Shown here: positions 1 through 8,458 of the stretch, one piece after another | Numbering within the stretch: position 1 is the first letter of the stretch | Layout of the letters: each line of letters begins with the position of its first letter | Assembly: GCF_902833225.1 (NCBI RefSeq) | Contig: NZ_CADFEI010000006.1 | Span: forward strand, 357,228 to 421,227 | Length of the DNA stretch: 64,000 bases | Origin: Burkholderia sp. BCC1644 | GTDB taxonomy: Bacteria; Pseudomonadota; Gammaproteobacteria; Burkholderiales; Burkholderiaceae | Direction: 5' to 3' | Notes under the pieces: model-generated | The model's database searches: none | What the model was told of the DNA's origin: nothing | The model's input: the letters and a program-made list of their open reading frames with translations, nothing else | Translations under genes and position numbers: made by a program

Positions 1-1
1 G

Positions 2-709
2 CCGGTCGCGATCGGCGGCCGCGACGCATGGACGCTCGCCGGCTGGTTCGACTATCTCGACCTGCGCCTGAACGGCAACGCGTTCCACCAGCAGCTGATG
101 GCCGGCGACGTGCCGTACACCGACCCGCGCGTGAAGAAGGTCTACACGACGTGGAAATCGCTGATCGACGCCGGCTACTTCATCGACAACGCGCTGTCCT
201 ACGATCTCGACGGCGCGCAGCCGTTCCTGTTCCAGGGCAAGGCCGCGATGATGCTGATGGGCACCTTCATCGCGGCGGGCTTTCCGCCGAACGTGAAGCA
301 GGAAATGGGCTACTACCGCTTCCCGATCATCGACCCGAAGGTGCCGACTGCCGAGGACGGCCCGGTCGAATCGCTGCACATCCCGACGAAGGCGAAGAAC
401 AAGGCCGATGCGCACACGTTCCTCGCATTCGTCGAAACGCCCGAGATGGGCGCGAAGCTCGCGGAGGGCCTCGGCTCGCTGTCGGCGAACAGCAAGTCGC
501 CCGAGCCGGCCGATCCGATCTCGCGCATCGGCTTCCGGATCCTCGCCGACACGAAGGGCGGCGTCGCGCAGTTCTACGACCGCGACATGACGAAGGAAAT
601 GGCCGACGAAGGGATGAAGGGCATGCAGCAGTTCCTCGCGAATCCCGCACAGATCGATACAGTGCTCGCGCAACTCGAACAGACCCGCAAGCGGATCTAC
701 AAGAAGTGA
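2..709 (+). CDS. Sugar ABC transporter substrate-binding protein, C-terminal part
   Basis: The reading frame is open from the window edge and ends at TGA 707-709, so only about the last 235 residues are visible and the signal peptide is missing. The text fits family 1 extracellular solute-binding proteins (CUT1 class): a GKAAMMLMGTF segment in the hinge region, then a helical C-terminus with FLANPAQIDTVLAQLEQ. Two MalF/MalG-type permease genes follow directly, so this is the periplasmic receptor of the same importer. No ATPase gene follows; it may lie upstream or be shared. The sugar cannot be told from this sequence. Confidence 0.9.
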   Translation, partial: PVAIGGRDAWTLAGWFDYLDLRLNGNAFHQQLMAGDVPYTDPRVKKVYTTWKSLIDAGYFIDNALSYDLDGAQPFLFQGKAAMMLMGTFIAAGFPPNVKQEMGYYRFPIIDPKVPTAEDGPVESLHIPTKAKNKADAHTFLAFVETPEMGAKLAEGLGSLSANSKSPEPADPISRIGFRILADTKGGVAQFYDRDMTKEMADEGMKGMQQFLANPAQIDTVLAQLEQTRKRIYKK

Positions 710-763
710 CCGCGTGACCCAACCGGCGGCCGCGTGCCGCCGTGTCCGTTCAGGAGGCTTGCC

Positions 764-1708
764 GTGTCCAGTCCGATCACGTCCACCCCGCCCGCCGGCA
801 CCGCGCCGCCGCCGCGCGGGACATCCGCCACCGCATTGCCCGCGCGCCGCCCGTCGCCCGCCGTGCGGCGGCAACGACGCGCCGCGTGGCTGTTTCTCGC
901 GCCGGCCTGCGCAATGGTTGCCGTCTATGTGATCTGGCCGATCCTGTCGACGCTGTGGCTGAGCCTGTACAACTGGGACGGGATGACCGAACGCACGTTC
1001 GTCGGCCTCGCGAACTATGCCGAGCTGCTGCAGGCGCCGACGTTCTACACGGCGCTGCGCAACAACGTGATCTGGCTCGTGCTCTTCATGCTCGCGCCGC
1101 CGCTCGGGCTCGCGCTCGCGTTGTACCTGAACCAGGCGGTCGCCGGCATCCGGCTCGTGAAATCGCTGTTCTTCGCGCCGTTCGTGCTGTCCGGCGTGGT
1201 CGTCGGCCTGATCTTCTCGTGGTTCTACGATCCGACGTTCGGGCTGCTCGCGCTGCTCGCCGGGCACGGCATCCCGGTGCTCGGCGATGCGCGCTACGCG
1301 ACGCTCGGCGTCGTGTTCGCCGCGCTGTGGCCGCAGACGGCGTACTGCATGATCCTGTACCTGACCGGTCTCACGTCGATCAACCCGGAACAGATCGAGG
1401 CCGCGCGGATGGAAGGCGCACGCGGCTTCGCGCTGCTGTGGCACGTCGTGCTGCCGCAGCTGCGGCCGACCACGTTCATGGCGATCGTCGTCACGGTGAT
1501 CGGCGCGCTGCGCAGCTTCGACCTGATCTCGGTGATGACGAGCGGCGGCCCGTTCGAGAGTTCGACCGTGCTCGCGTATTACATGTACGACCAGGCGATC
1601 AAGTACTACCGGCTCGGCTATTCCGCATCGATCGCGGTCGTGCTGTTCGCGATCATGCTCGTCTACATCGTGTTCCAGTTGCGCCGCATGCTGCGCAACG
1701 AGCAGTGA
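764..1708 (+). CDS. Sugar ABC transporter permease (MalF-like)
   Basis: This is a 314-residue inner-membrane permease of a CUT1-type sugar importer. A GTG start at 764 is preferred because AGGAGG lies six bases upstream; an earlier in-frame start would put that motif inside the gene. A Pro/Arg-rich cytoplasmic N-terminus of about 40 residues is followed by about six hydrophobic segments. The coupling-helix (EAA) motif EAARMEGARGFALLWHVVLPQLRP is present in the last third and should dock on the ATPase. It lies 54 bp after the binding-protein gene and 21 bp before the second permease, consistent with one operon. The substrate is unknown. Confidence 0.9.
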   Translation: MSSPITSTPPAGTAPPPRGTSATALPARRPSPAVRRQRRAAWLFLAPACAMVAVYVIWPILSTLWLSLYNWDGMTERTFVGLANYAELLQAPTFYTALRNNVIWLVLFMLAPPLGLALALYLNQAVAGIRLVKSLFFAPFVLSGVVVGLIFSWFYDPTFGLLALLAGHGIPVLGDARYATLGVVFAALWPQTAYCMILYLTGLTSINPEQIEAARMEGARGFALLWHVVLPQLRPTTFMAIVVTVIGALRSFDLISVMTSGGPFESSTVLAYYMYDQAIKYYRLGYSASIAVVLFAIMLVYIVFQLRRMLRNEQ

Positions 1709-1729
1709 CCTACCGGGGATTCATCGATC

Positions 1730-2581
1730 ATGTTTCCGACACCCGTTACCCACTGGAAGCCGGTATCGCGCCGGCTGTACAAGCTGTCGCTGCCCGTCGC
1801 GTTGCTGATCTGGCTATTGCCGATGATCGCCGTGTTCGTCACGTCGGTGCGCTCGACGGAAGAACTCGTCGAAGGCCACTACTGGGGCTGGCCGCGGCAC
1901 TTCGCGATGGTCGAGAACTACCGCGACGCGCTGACGACGTCGCCGATGCTGCATTACTTCTGGAACAGCGTGCAGATCACGGTGCCGTCGGTGATCGGCT
2001 CGATCGCGCTCGCGGCGATGGCCGGCTTTGCGCTGGCGACCTACCGGTTTCGCGGCAATGCCGCGCTGTTCGGCACGTTCGTCGCCGGCAACTTCGTGCC
2101 GGTGCAGGTGCTGATGATTCCGGTGCGCGACCTGTCGCTGAGGCTCGGTGTGTTCAATACCGTCGAAGCGCTGATCCTGTTTCATGTCGCGTTTCAGACG
2201 GGGTTCTGCACGCTGTTCCTGCGCAACTTCATCAAGCAGTTGCCGTTCGAGCTGATCGAGGCCGCGCGGATCGAAGGCGCCGGGGAATGGACGGTGTTCT
2301 GGCGGATCGTGCTGCCGTTGATCCGGCCTGCGTTGGCCGCGCTTGCGATTCTCGTGTTTACGTTCGTGTGGAACGATTACTTCTGGGCGCTGTGTCTCAC
2401 CCAGGGCGATGAAGCCGCGCCGATCACGGCGGGCGTCGCGGCGCTGAAGGGGCAATGGACGACGTCGTGGAATCTCGTTTCGGCCGGGTCGATTCTTGCG
2501 GCGCTGCCGTCGGTCGCGATGTTCTTCGCGATGCAGAAGCACTTCGTCGCGGGGCTCACGTTCGGCGCGACGAAAGGCTGA
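1730..2581 (+). CDS. Sugar ABC transporter permease (MalG-like)
   Basis: This 283-residue permease is the second membrane subunit of the importer. It has an N-terminal hydrophobic segment near residues 20-40, five further membrane segments and the EAA motif EAARIEGAGEWTVFWRIVLPLIRP. It ends at TGA 2579-2581 and is followed 48 bp later by a strong terminator, so this is the last gene of the operon. MalG-type proteins pair with MalF-type proteins to form the translocation pore. Confidence 0.9.
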   Translation: MFPTPVTHWKPVSRRLYKLSLPVALLIWLLPMIAVFVTSVRSTEELVEGHYWGWPRHFAMVENYRDALTTSPMLHYFWNSVQITVPSVIGSIALAAMAGFALATYRFRGNAALFGTFVAGNFVPVQVLMIPVRDLSLRLGVFNTVEALILFHVAFQTGFCTLFLRNFIKQLPFELIEAARIEGAGEWTVFWRIVLPLIRPALAALAILVFTFVWNDYFWALCLTQGDEAAPITAGVAALKGQWTTSWNLVSAGSILAALPSVAMFFAMQKHFVAGLTFGATKG

Positions 2582-2629
2582 ACGCACGCCGGACGCGTTT
2601 TCGTATCTCCCCCTCCGCATCGTGAGGTT

Positions 2630-2651
2630 GCCCGCTTCGGCGGGCTTTTTT
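2630..2651 (+). terminator. Rho-independent terminator of the sugar ABC operon
   Basis: Stem GCCCGC / GCGGGC closes a TTCG tetraloop and is followed by six T residues. It sits 48 bp after the second permease gene. Confidence 0.9.
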
Positions 2652-2895
2652 CATTTTTTCGAGGTTGGGTGGATGTTGCCAGGCACTGCGACGCAAACTT
2701 TCGCCACAGACCCAATTCAACAATCACAATGTGCAGGCCTACCGCATCGGATAAGCACTCAACCACAACGCCCCAAGCCATCGGTTGCAATCCACGACCT
2801 TGCAACTGGCCCCCAGATCAACCGCAAGACCGTGACCCGAATCCGCCGCTTGTGCACCACGCAAGGGGTTCAATGAACGGCCTTCGGCGTCGACC

Positions 2896-3573
2896 TCATT
2901 GCGCTCCCCGGGGAAATGGATCAACCAAATCCTTTGAGCGCAACCATCCAAACGTGACACGACCATCAAACTTTGGCCCCGTATTGACGTAGCGGATATA
3001 TGAGAACTCACCGCTCACTTTTAGAACAACGACGGCATCGCCACTTACAAGGTAAGAATTTTTGACTATGAATTTTCCGCCTTTTATATCATGCAAGCGG
3101 GATTTTTTTGTGACCAATCGAATACCTAATGCTGGAACTTCACTTGAAGTGAAAAATTCCTGCGCCGAAACATCCGGTGGGTCAGCAGAGAAGATGCCTT
3201 GCGCGCTGCTGCAACCGGCCTGCGGGCTCACTGTTCTAAGAATCCATCCCTCATATTTTTTGTATAAATAGCCATCGATGTCGTAATCTTTGTCTCGATC
3301 TTCAAAATCGAGAGATCCATCTCCACTAAGAAAGGTGTTGATCCTGAAGGCAGAGTAACCCGCCTTGCCAGGATACTTTCCATCAAACACACCATAGAAT
3401 AAGAAATAGCAAGATCCATTTTCACCGATTCTTGAGTAAATCCCGGTTACACGGTTGGAATTCACAAACGCAACCAAGTATGGTTGCTGAAATAGAACAG
3501 CACTCCCAGCAAATACCGATCCAGACATTGTCAATATCGCTACAATTAGCAGCCGTCTACTTAAACGAATCAT
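2896..3573 (-). CDS. Exported protein of unknown function, candidate T6SS immunity protein
   Basis: This 225-residue protein has a clear Sec signal peptide (MIRLSRRLLIVAILTMSGSVFA, cleavage near residue 22) and no recognised domain. It carries two Cys residues in the mature part (CYF and GCSS regions) that could form a disulfide. ATG 3573 is chosen; the longer frame would need TTG 3585. It overlaps the end of the muramidase gene by 17 bp and ends the vgrG cassette. Its base composition is clearly more AT-rich than its neighbours. Exported proteins encoded directly after T6SS peptidoglycan-hydrolase effectors are usually cognate immunity proteins, so that role is inferred from position only. 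Confidence 0.6.
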   Translation of the reverse strand: MIRLSRRLLIVAILTMSGSVFAGSAVLFQQPYLVAFVNSNRVTGIYSRIGENGSCYFLFYGVFDGKYPGKAGYSAFRINTFLSGDGSLDFEDRDKDYDIDGYLYKKYEGWILRTVSPQAGCSSAQGIFSADPPDVSAQEFFTSSEVPALGIRLVTKKSRLHDIKGGKFIVKNSYLVSGDAVVVLKVSGEFSYIRYVNTGPKFDGRVTFGWLRSKDLVDPFPRGAQ

Positions 3574-4180
3574 AAAATTTCCCAAGATTCTTCGGATAAT
3601 CTGGATTCACCGTCTCCCAGTATTTCCCGTTGTAGCCTCTAGCGACTTTGACCCAATCATGTTCGCGCAGTCCCGCAAGAGCCAGGGGCTTCACCTTCTG
3701 CATAAATGCGACAAATATTTTTACTTGACCATCCGTTCCGGACATGAATTCGTTGACGAAATCGAAGACGGTCGCGTATCCGCAAGCCTTGAAGTTATCT
3801 CCCAAAATTTGGAAACCTCCCCAAGAGGTAGCCCTCAAGGCAAGCTCAAAGTCAAGAGTACATGCACGTGCAAGTTTCTCATACTGCCCCAGGCCACCTA
3901 CTCCGTAAGGTGCTCGTGTTGGAAAGCACAGATCCGGATGGGCCGGGTATGGATTTATGACAGCGAAGGCCTTCTTCCTCCCTTTTGATTTCTTGTCTTT
4001 CTTCTCTATTTTCTCCGCTGCAGCCGCAGCGTCGACCATCTTTTGCACTGAAAATCGATAAAAAAGTGTGCGCTCATACAAAATGGACGGCAACCCGTTG
4101 TCCAAATATGGATACCCCTGAGATTCTTGCTGGATAATTGCCTTAATTGCAGCAACTTCGACATTTAGCTCACGTGCCAT
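3557..4180 (-). CDS. N-acetylmuramidase domain protein (DUF3380-like), probable T6SS peptidoglycan hydrolase effector
   Basis: The 207-residue frame matches the N-acetylmuramidase (DUF3380) domain. It opens with VEVAAIKAIIQQESQGYPYL, where the Glu of QQES is the expected catalytic acid, followed by ILYERTLFYR, the ALRATSWGGFQILG core and a C-terminal VARGYNGKYWE block. The domain should cleave the glycan strand of peptidoglycan. The ATG at 4180 lies inside the family's usual N-terminal helix: the same frame stays open upstream and encodes GFFSDAQQQH before this Met. The true start therefore probably lies in the preceding gene, reached by a frameshift at the T7 run 4201-4207. It sits in a vgrG cassette, followed by a candidate immunity gene. 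Confidence 0.75.
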   Translation of the reverse strand: MARELNVEVAAIKAIIQQESQGYPYLDNGLPSILYERTLFYRFSVQKMVDAAAAAEKIEKKDKKSKGRKKAFAVINPYPAHPDLCFPTRAPYGVGGLGQYEKLARACTLDFELALRATSWGGFQILGDNFKACGYATVFDFVNEFMSGTDGQVKIFVAFMQKVKPLALAGLREHDWVKVARGYNGKYWETVNPDYPKNLGKFYDSFK

Positions 4181-5040
4181 ATGCTGCTGCTGAGCATCAG
4201 AAAAAAATCCGGATTCGGATAACTCAGCCTGGAGCCAAATACGCTCAGCGTTACGGTGTTTGGCTTTCCCGTATCGACGACTTTGTAGCGGTGTTCAATT
4301 GTGATCTTCGTTTTCTTCTTATGAGACTTCGGATCCACTGTAACTTCCTTGTTTTTCTTTGGGAAATCTTTATTTACCCGACCTTGCTCTGTGACTTTCT
4401 GAGTCCACCCTATATATGGACCGAAATCACAAATTAACCTCTCGATCGTCATGATTTCCCCCGCTTTTACAACCGGCAGATTGAGGTCTTGTTCAAACTC
4501 ATCCTTCGGCGTGAGTCTGGTGGTGGCCTCCAGATGATATTCGGGACTGACAATGGTGAACGCGCTGATATCCTTCGTAGGGACAATCTTTGTTTTCCAG
4601 GCGTACTCTCCGCGACGATTCCTCACGAACACATCGATCGGCTGATTGCGAGCGGCATTTGTGACCGTCACCGCGAAACCATCCTTGTCGGTGATGGCTT
4701 CCGTTTTGTTGTCCAAAATCGGGGGCGAGGGCGGAGTAGCCGGTTCGGTTTCGCCATTCGAGGGCGCCGGGCTGGACGCTGGTACAGATGCAGGAGCCAG
4801 CGCGGGCGGCGTTGCCTCGGCCTTGTTCGATGCGGAAGGCGCCTCTTGGACAGTCGTCGGGTCCGGACCGATTCGCCAAGTAGGGGCGGGAGGGGTGCCT
4901 TTGCCAGCCGTCAATTGGACGGACAGGCCTTCGATGGGCTTTCGCAGTACATCCCGGAAGACCACGGTTACTACCACGGAAGCGACGGGTTGAGCCTTAG
5001 CCTTCGGTGCCGGTGCGTCGGCGGGTTGTGCTTTCGACAC
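4165..5040 (-). CDS. VgrG-associated effector N-terminal segment, Pro/Ala-rich linker (frame-linked to the muramidase)
   Basis: This 291-codon frame starts at GTG 5040 (GGGAGA upstream), 43 bp after vgrG. It has a beta-rich N-terminal piece (VVVTVVFRDVLRKPIEGLSV), a Pro/Ala/Ser-rich linker at about residues 60-115, and a second beta-rich stretch with DKDGFAVTVTNAARNQPIDV that resembles carboxypeptidase-regulatory or transthyretin-like folds. Such modules often serve as VgrG-loading adaptors. It overlaps the muramidase frame by 16 bp. After SVFGSRLSYPNPDFF it runs out of frame into a short unrelated tail (LMLSSSIWHVS). A one-base shift on the T7 run would join it to the muramidase as one protein of about 490 residues. 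Confidence 0.6.
   Translation of the reverse strand: MSKAQPADAPAPKAKAQPVASVVVTVVFRDVLRKPIEGLSVQLTAGKGTPPAPTWRIGPDPTTVQEAPSASNKAEATPPALAPASVPASSPAPSNGETEPATPPSPPILDNKTEAITDKDGFAVTVTNAARNQPIDVFVRNRRGEYAWKTKIVPTKDISAFTIVSPEYHLEATTRLTPKDEFEQDLNLPVVKAGEIMTIERLICDFGPYIGWTQKVTEQGRVNKDFPKKNKEVTVDPKSHKKKTKITIEHRYKVVDTGKPNTVTLSVFGSRLSYPNPDFFLMLSSSIWHVS
4201..4207 (-). other. T7 homopolymer at the junction of the two effector frames
   Basis: On the minus strand the upstream frame reads GAT TTT TTT CTG. A -1 slip on T TTT TTT, or one extra T in the run, continues as TCT GAT GCT CAG, which is exactly the muramidase frame. This is either a slippery site, a phase-variable tract or a sequencing/indel artefact. 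Confidence 0.55.
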
Positions 5041-5083
5041 TTATTCTCCCTATCGATTTCGCTGATATAAGAAGTTGAATCGG

Positions 5084-7984
5084 TCAAGTTTCCTCTTGCT
5101 CATCGCCCTGGTCCTCACTCGCGTCGTCGACTGCTTCTTCATGGTCGTAAGCATCTTCAATCGCGTGCCAGTCGCCGTCACCGATCTCACACTTCACGTT
5201 CGTTGACGTAGGCGTGTGAACAGCTGCCGTTTCGCCGTCGAGCAGCCCGCCCTGCTGCTGAAGTGTTCCGTCCGGCAAATAGATGCGATATGTCTGCGCT
5301 TGCAGCGCTTCCCCGACACCAAGATTGGCGATGACCGAAGATACGTCGAAAGTCTGCGTATACTCGTGGGCCAGGTTTTGCTGCAACGTGCTGACAGGAA
5401 GCGGCGGGATGGAGTAGCGCATACTGGCCGGCCCACTAAACGCATGCTGCGCTCCCTTGAACTCGACGGTCCCGGGTGCATGCCCGCGGATATTGCCGTC
5501 TTCAAGCGTGATTGATGCGCCGCCCGCAGTAAGCACCAGCTTTCCACCCGCTGCGATCTCGATGTCACCTCGTGCCAGCAGTTTGAGGACTGCTTTAGCG
5601 ATCACCTCGACATTTGAATCATGTGACTGGATCTGCACGGGTCCCTTGGTGAACAGCCTGATCGCAGTCTGTGAGAACATCCCAATGGCTTTGGCGGCAT
5701 TTACGATAAATGCTCCTGCTGATCCGATATGCGTGTTCAGGCCGCTGACCAAATTGATATGGTGGTCTGCCGTCATGTGCAGCGAGTCTTGCGTAGACGT
5801 GCCGATGCCGAACGGACTAGCGAGTAGCAGAATGGCCTTCTTGAACGCGTTCGCACTGCCAGTCCCGCCCCCTGCAGTACGACCGCCGCCGGCTTCCGGC
5901 GTTTCCGACTGCCGGGTAGCGTCCGTGAATTGCTTGAGCGAAGCGTGGCTCTCCTTCAAGCTGTCCGCGTGGTGCTGCACGCCAACGTTCGACAGCGCCT
6001 CAACGATGCTTTCGGCGCTAATCAATTGACCCTGCGCTTCCTTGACGTCAAGCTGATCATCGTTGTGCGCCTTCGCGTGCGTTCCTATATATGCACCACG
6101 ATTCGCCCGCATACCGAGATAATCATCCGTATGCAGCAAAGCTCCTTTTCCGAGGTATCGGCCCCGAGCGTTGTTATTGCCCGCATGGTCGATCAGAACC
6201 CCTTGGTGGTACAGGCTGTAGCTGTTCCCGACCCTACCCGTGTAGGTGGTCAGTCGCGTAGCCCCTTGATGTGTCGCATCGTCGTGTACGAACGCGTTGT
6301 AAGCACCACTCTTACCAAAGCCATTCGACATGAGGCCCGAGAGGAGCACGTTGGTATGCCACTGCGGGAGCGTCGTTTGGGACGGCAGGCGCCCGAGCAC
6401 ATACGGCCGGTCGCAATCACCCTGGAAGTAGTCGACGAGGACCCATTCGTCTTTGCGCGGCACATGAACGCCACCATAGCCATATCCGGTGTCGGCCTGC
6501 ATCACCAGCAGTGGCGGTGACGTTTGCGTCTGGTTCGTTCCGTCGCGCTCGTCCCACGGGTAGATCACGTAAATGCGATTGCGCTCGTCGGCCCATGCTT
6601 CCTCATTATCCGGACCATTCACGAGCGCGTGCTCGGCATACATCAGCGGCTTTCCATGCTCGAACGGACTGCGATACTCGATGTTGGTCCGCTGCGCTTC
6701 TACTTTGACCAAGTAGATGCCGCCAAAGCCATCGACGGGATTGGCTCGTGAGCCAAACTGAGTGCCATAGTCCTGGCGCAAGTCGGACAATACGCCCTGC
6801 AGACTCAGTGGATAGGTCGCGGCATGATTGGATAGCGGTACATTGTTCTCAATGATCCACTCAACCTCGACGACCATCAACTCCCGAAGGTTCGAATCGA
6901 CCGTCATATGCCGCGTGTGATGCTCGAGCGTGAAACGCGATCCGGCGTCGAGCCATCGCACACCGCCGAGGCCAATGTATCGCCGGGCGGCGGAAGTCCA
7001 AGCCTGGGTCCGATTGGATGCACGTCGTCGCCCGTCGTCCGAGTTTGGGTAGGCATACGACAGGGCTTCACGAATGATCATGGGCGCATAGGGAACGCTG
7101 CGCCTCACCTGCTGACGTCGCTCTTCGGTCACATAGGTGCTTGCGCTATCACCCAGGTCACTGCGCACCGAATAATTCTGTTGCGGATTCTTGTAATTGA
7201 AGGAGGTTGTCGCGTAGGCGAGGCTTTGTGCGGTCTGAGTCACCGCCCATTGCGTGAAGCCATCTACCTCGTCACGAATTGCACCGTTGAAAAATTCGAC
7301 CGGCTTCGCATCAGGCAAGGCAGAAAGCCGGTCGACTATGACGAGTGTTGACACGCGCGGATCGTCCTCATACTGGACTGGCACATGTTCGAAATAAAAG
7401 TACCATCCTTCGTCTTCGAGAATTCTATGGAGAAAGTTCAGATCGGTTTCGCTCTGCCGCGTGTACGATCGCGCACGTGGCTCGTCCCGCAGGACGAAAC
7501 GTACTCGCCCGGCAAGCTGCGGATAGGCTCCCAGCAACTCAGAGAGAATTTCCCGTGAGTCTCTGTCGAACCAATGATCGTTCTTGCTCGCCTTGCCAAG
7601 AAAGAAAAGCGCCGACTCGAACTCAACCTGGTAGACGGTCAGATTTCCGTCTTGCCCGAGCGTGTGGAATTTGTGAACGAAACCATGAATCGGTCGATAG
7701 ACTGATTCAACAAATGGCTTGGAGATTTGCTGAATAAACAGCGTGACAGGCTGATGCTCGAGTTCCAGGTTATCGATATCGTCACGTAACGAAACGACGT
7801 CGACCACCCAGCGATAGCCTCGCCCGACTCTGGACCATCCCTTTGCGCGCACTGGAATGAGCGTTTGCGCCCCCAGCGAGGAGCGGAACATAAGCAGTCG
7901 CTCGTGCTGCATCAAGCCACGATGTATCGATTCGTATAGCGTAGCCGCCCGCAATCTTGCGGGATCGACGGGTGGAAAAACCAT
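5084..7984 (-). CDS. vgrG: Type VI secretion system tip protein VgrG
   Basis: This 966-residue spike protein forms the trimeric tip of the T6SS needle. ATG 7984 is chosen because AAGGAAAGGA directly precedes it. The N-terminal gp27-like half contains the typical FVHKFHTLG and FLHRILEDEGWYFYFEH segments. A gp5-like OB region with RIYVIYPWDERDG and WVLVDYFQGDCDRPYVLGR follows, then a repetitive DUF2345-type needle (HNDDQLDVKEAQGQL onward). A C-terminal extension of about 90 residues ends in an acidic tail and may carry cargo. The order vgrG, adaptor/muramidase, exported protein on one strand is a classic VgrG effector-immunity cassette. No structural T6SS genes are nearby, so it is an orphan island. 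Confidence 0.93.
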   Translation of the reverse strand: MVFPPVDPARLRAATLYESIHRGLMQHERLLMFRSSLGAQTLIPVRAKGWSRVGRGYRWVVDVVSLRDDIDNLELEHQPVTLFIQQISKPFVESVYRPIHGFVHKFHTLGQDGNLTVYQVEFESALFFLGKASKNDHWFDRDSREILSELLGAYPQLAGRVRFVLRDEPRARSYTRQSETDLNFLHRILEDEGWYFYFEHVPVQYEDDPRVSTLVIVDRLSALPDAKPVEFFNGAIRDEVDGFTQWAVTQTAQSLAYATTSFNYKNPQQNYSVRSDLGDSASTYVTEERRQQVRRSVPYAPMIIREALSYAYPNSDDGRRRASNRTQAWTSAARRYIGLGGVRWLDAGSRFTLEHHTRHMTVDSNLRELMVVEVEWIIENNVPLSNHAATYPLSLQGVLSDLRQDYGTQFGSRANPVDGFGGIYLVKVEAQRTNIEYRSPFEHGKPLMYAEHALVNGPDNEEAWADERNRIYVIYPWDERDGTNQTQTSPPLLVMQADTGYGYGGVHVPRKDEWVLVDYFQGDCDRPYVLGRLPSQTTLPQWHTNVLLSGLMSNGFGKSGAYNAFVHDDATHQGATRLTTYTGRVGNSYSLYHQGVLIDHAGNNNARGRYLGKGALLHTDDYLGMRANRGAYIGTHAKAHNDDQLDVKEAQGQLISAESIVEALSNVGVQHHADSLKESHASLKQFTDATRQSETPEAGGGRTAGGGTGSANAFKKAILLLASPFGIGTSTQDSLHMTADHHINLVSGLNTHIGSAGAFIVNAAKAIGMFSQTAIRLFTKGPVQIQSHDSNVEVIAKAVLKLLARGDIEIAAGGKLVLTAGGASITLEDGNIRGHAPGTVEFKGAQHAFSGPASMRYSIPPLPVSTLQQNLAHEYTQTFDVSSVIANLGVGEALQAQTYRIYLPDGTLQQQGGLLDGETAAVHTPTSTNVKCEIGDGDWHAIEDAYDHEEAVDDASEDQGDEQEET

Positions 7985-8458
7985 TTCCTTTCCTTGTCTC
8001 TCAGGTTCAACCGCCAAGGAAGCGACGCGGGTGACGGTCAGCCATTGCGACGATGAGTCGCTCGCTCGATTCTATTCAGAATTGAGCGAAGCTATATATG
8101 CGGCCAAGTACTTGAAAGTGGTTTATCTCTGAAAAGGGGGATCCCTCTTCGCTCAATACATAATCTCAAATATTTTAGAAAGATTAACGCAGCAACCCCG
8201 TTTCCGCACCGGAATTATCTCAATTTAAAAGCCGCCCCCTTCCTGCATGGCATGTACTTCAAATCGGACGGCAACTTTAAATATCACAGAATGTTGCAGA
8301 ACTAACTATATATACGCCACACTCTCTGCTGACGTACATTGGTCAGACATCCATCGTCGCACCGATGATCGTACCGGCAGGCGTGGACAGTCGGGTGCCT
8401 AGGCCGACATCACCTGCACACAGGCTTTGAAGGGGCGGTGCACAGAGGATCCGCCATG
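7985..8458. other. Intergenic region upstream of vgrG with a spaced 10-bp inverted repeat
   Basis: This 474-bp gap is AT-richer than its surroundings and shows no convincing gene. ATTGAGCGAA at 8091-8100 and TTCGCTCAAT at 8149-8158 form a perfect inverted repeat 48 bp apart, about 110 bp upstream of the vgrG start. It could be a regulator site or a long stem. No clear sigma-70 promoter or terminator was recognised. Confidence 0.5.

Noticed and set aside
2496..2992. Plus-strand frames of 107-126 codons after the sugar permease
   Set aside because: They start inside the permease gene or cross its terminator and have no ribosome site or recognisable domain.
8018..8458. Possible small gene between rhlE and vgrG
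   Set aside because: The only frame, 7857-8132 on the plus strand, lies largely over the vgrG start and has no supporting features.
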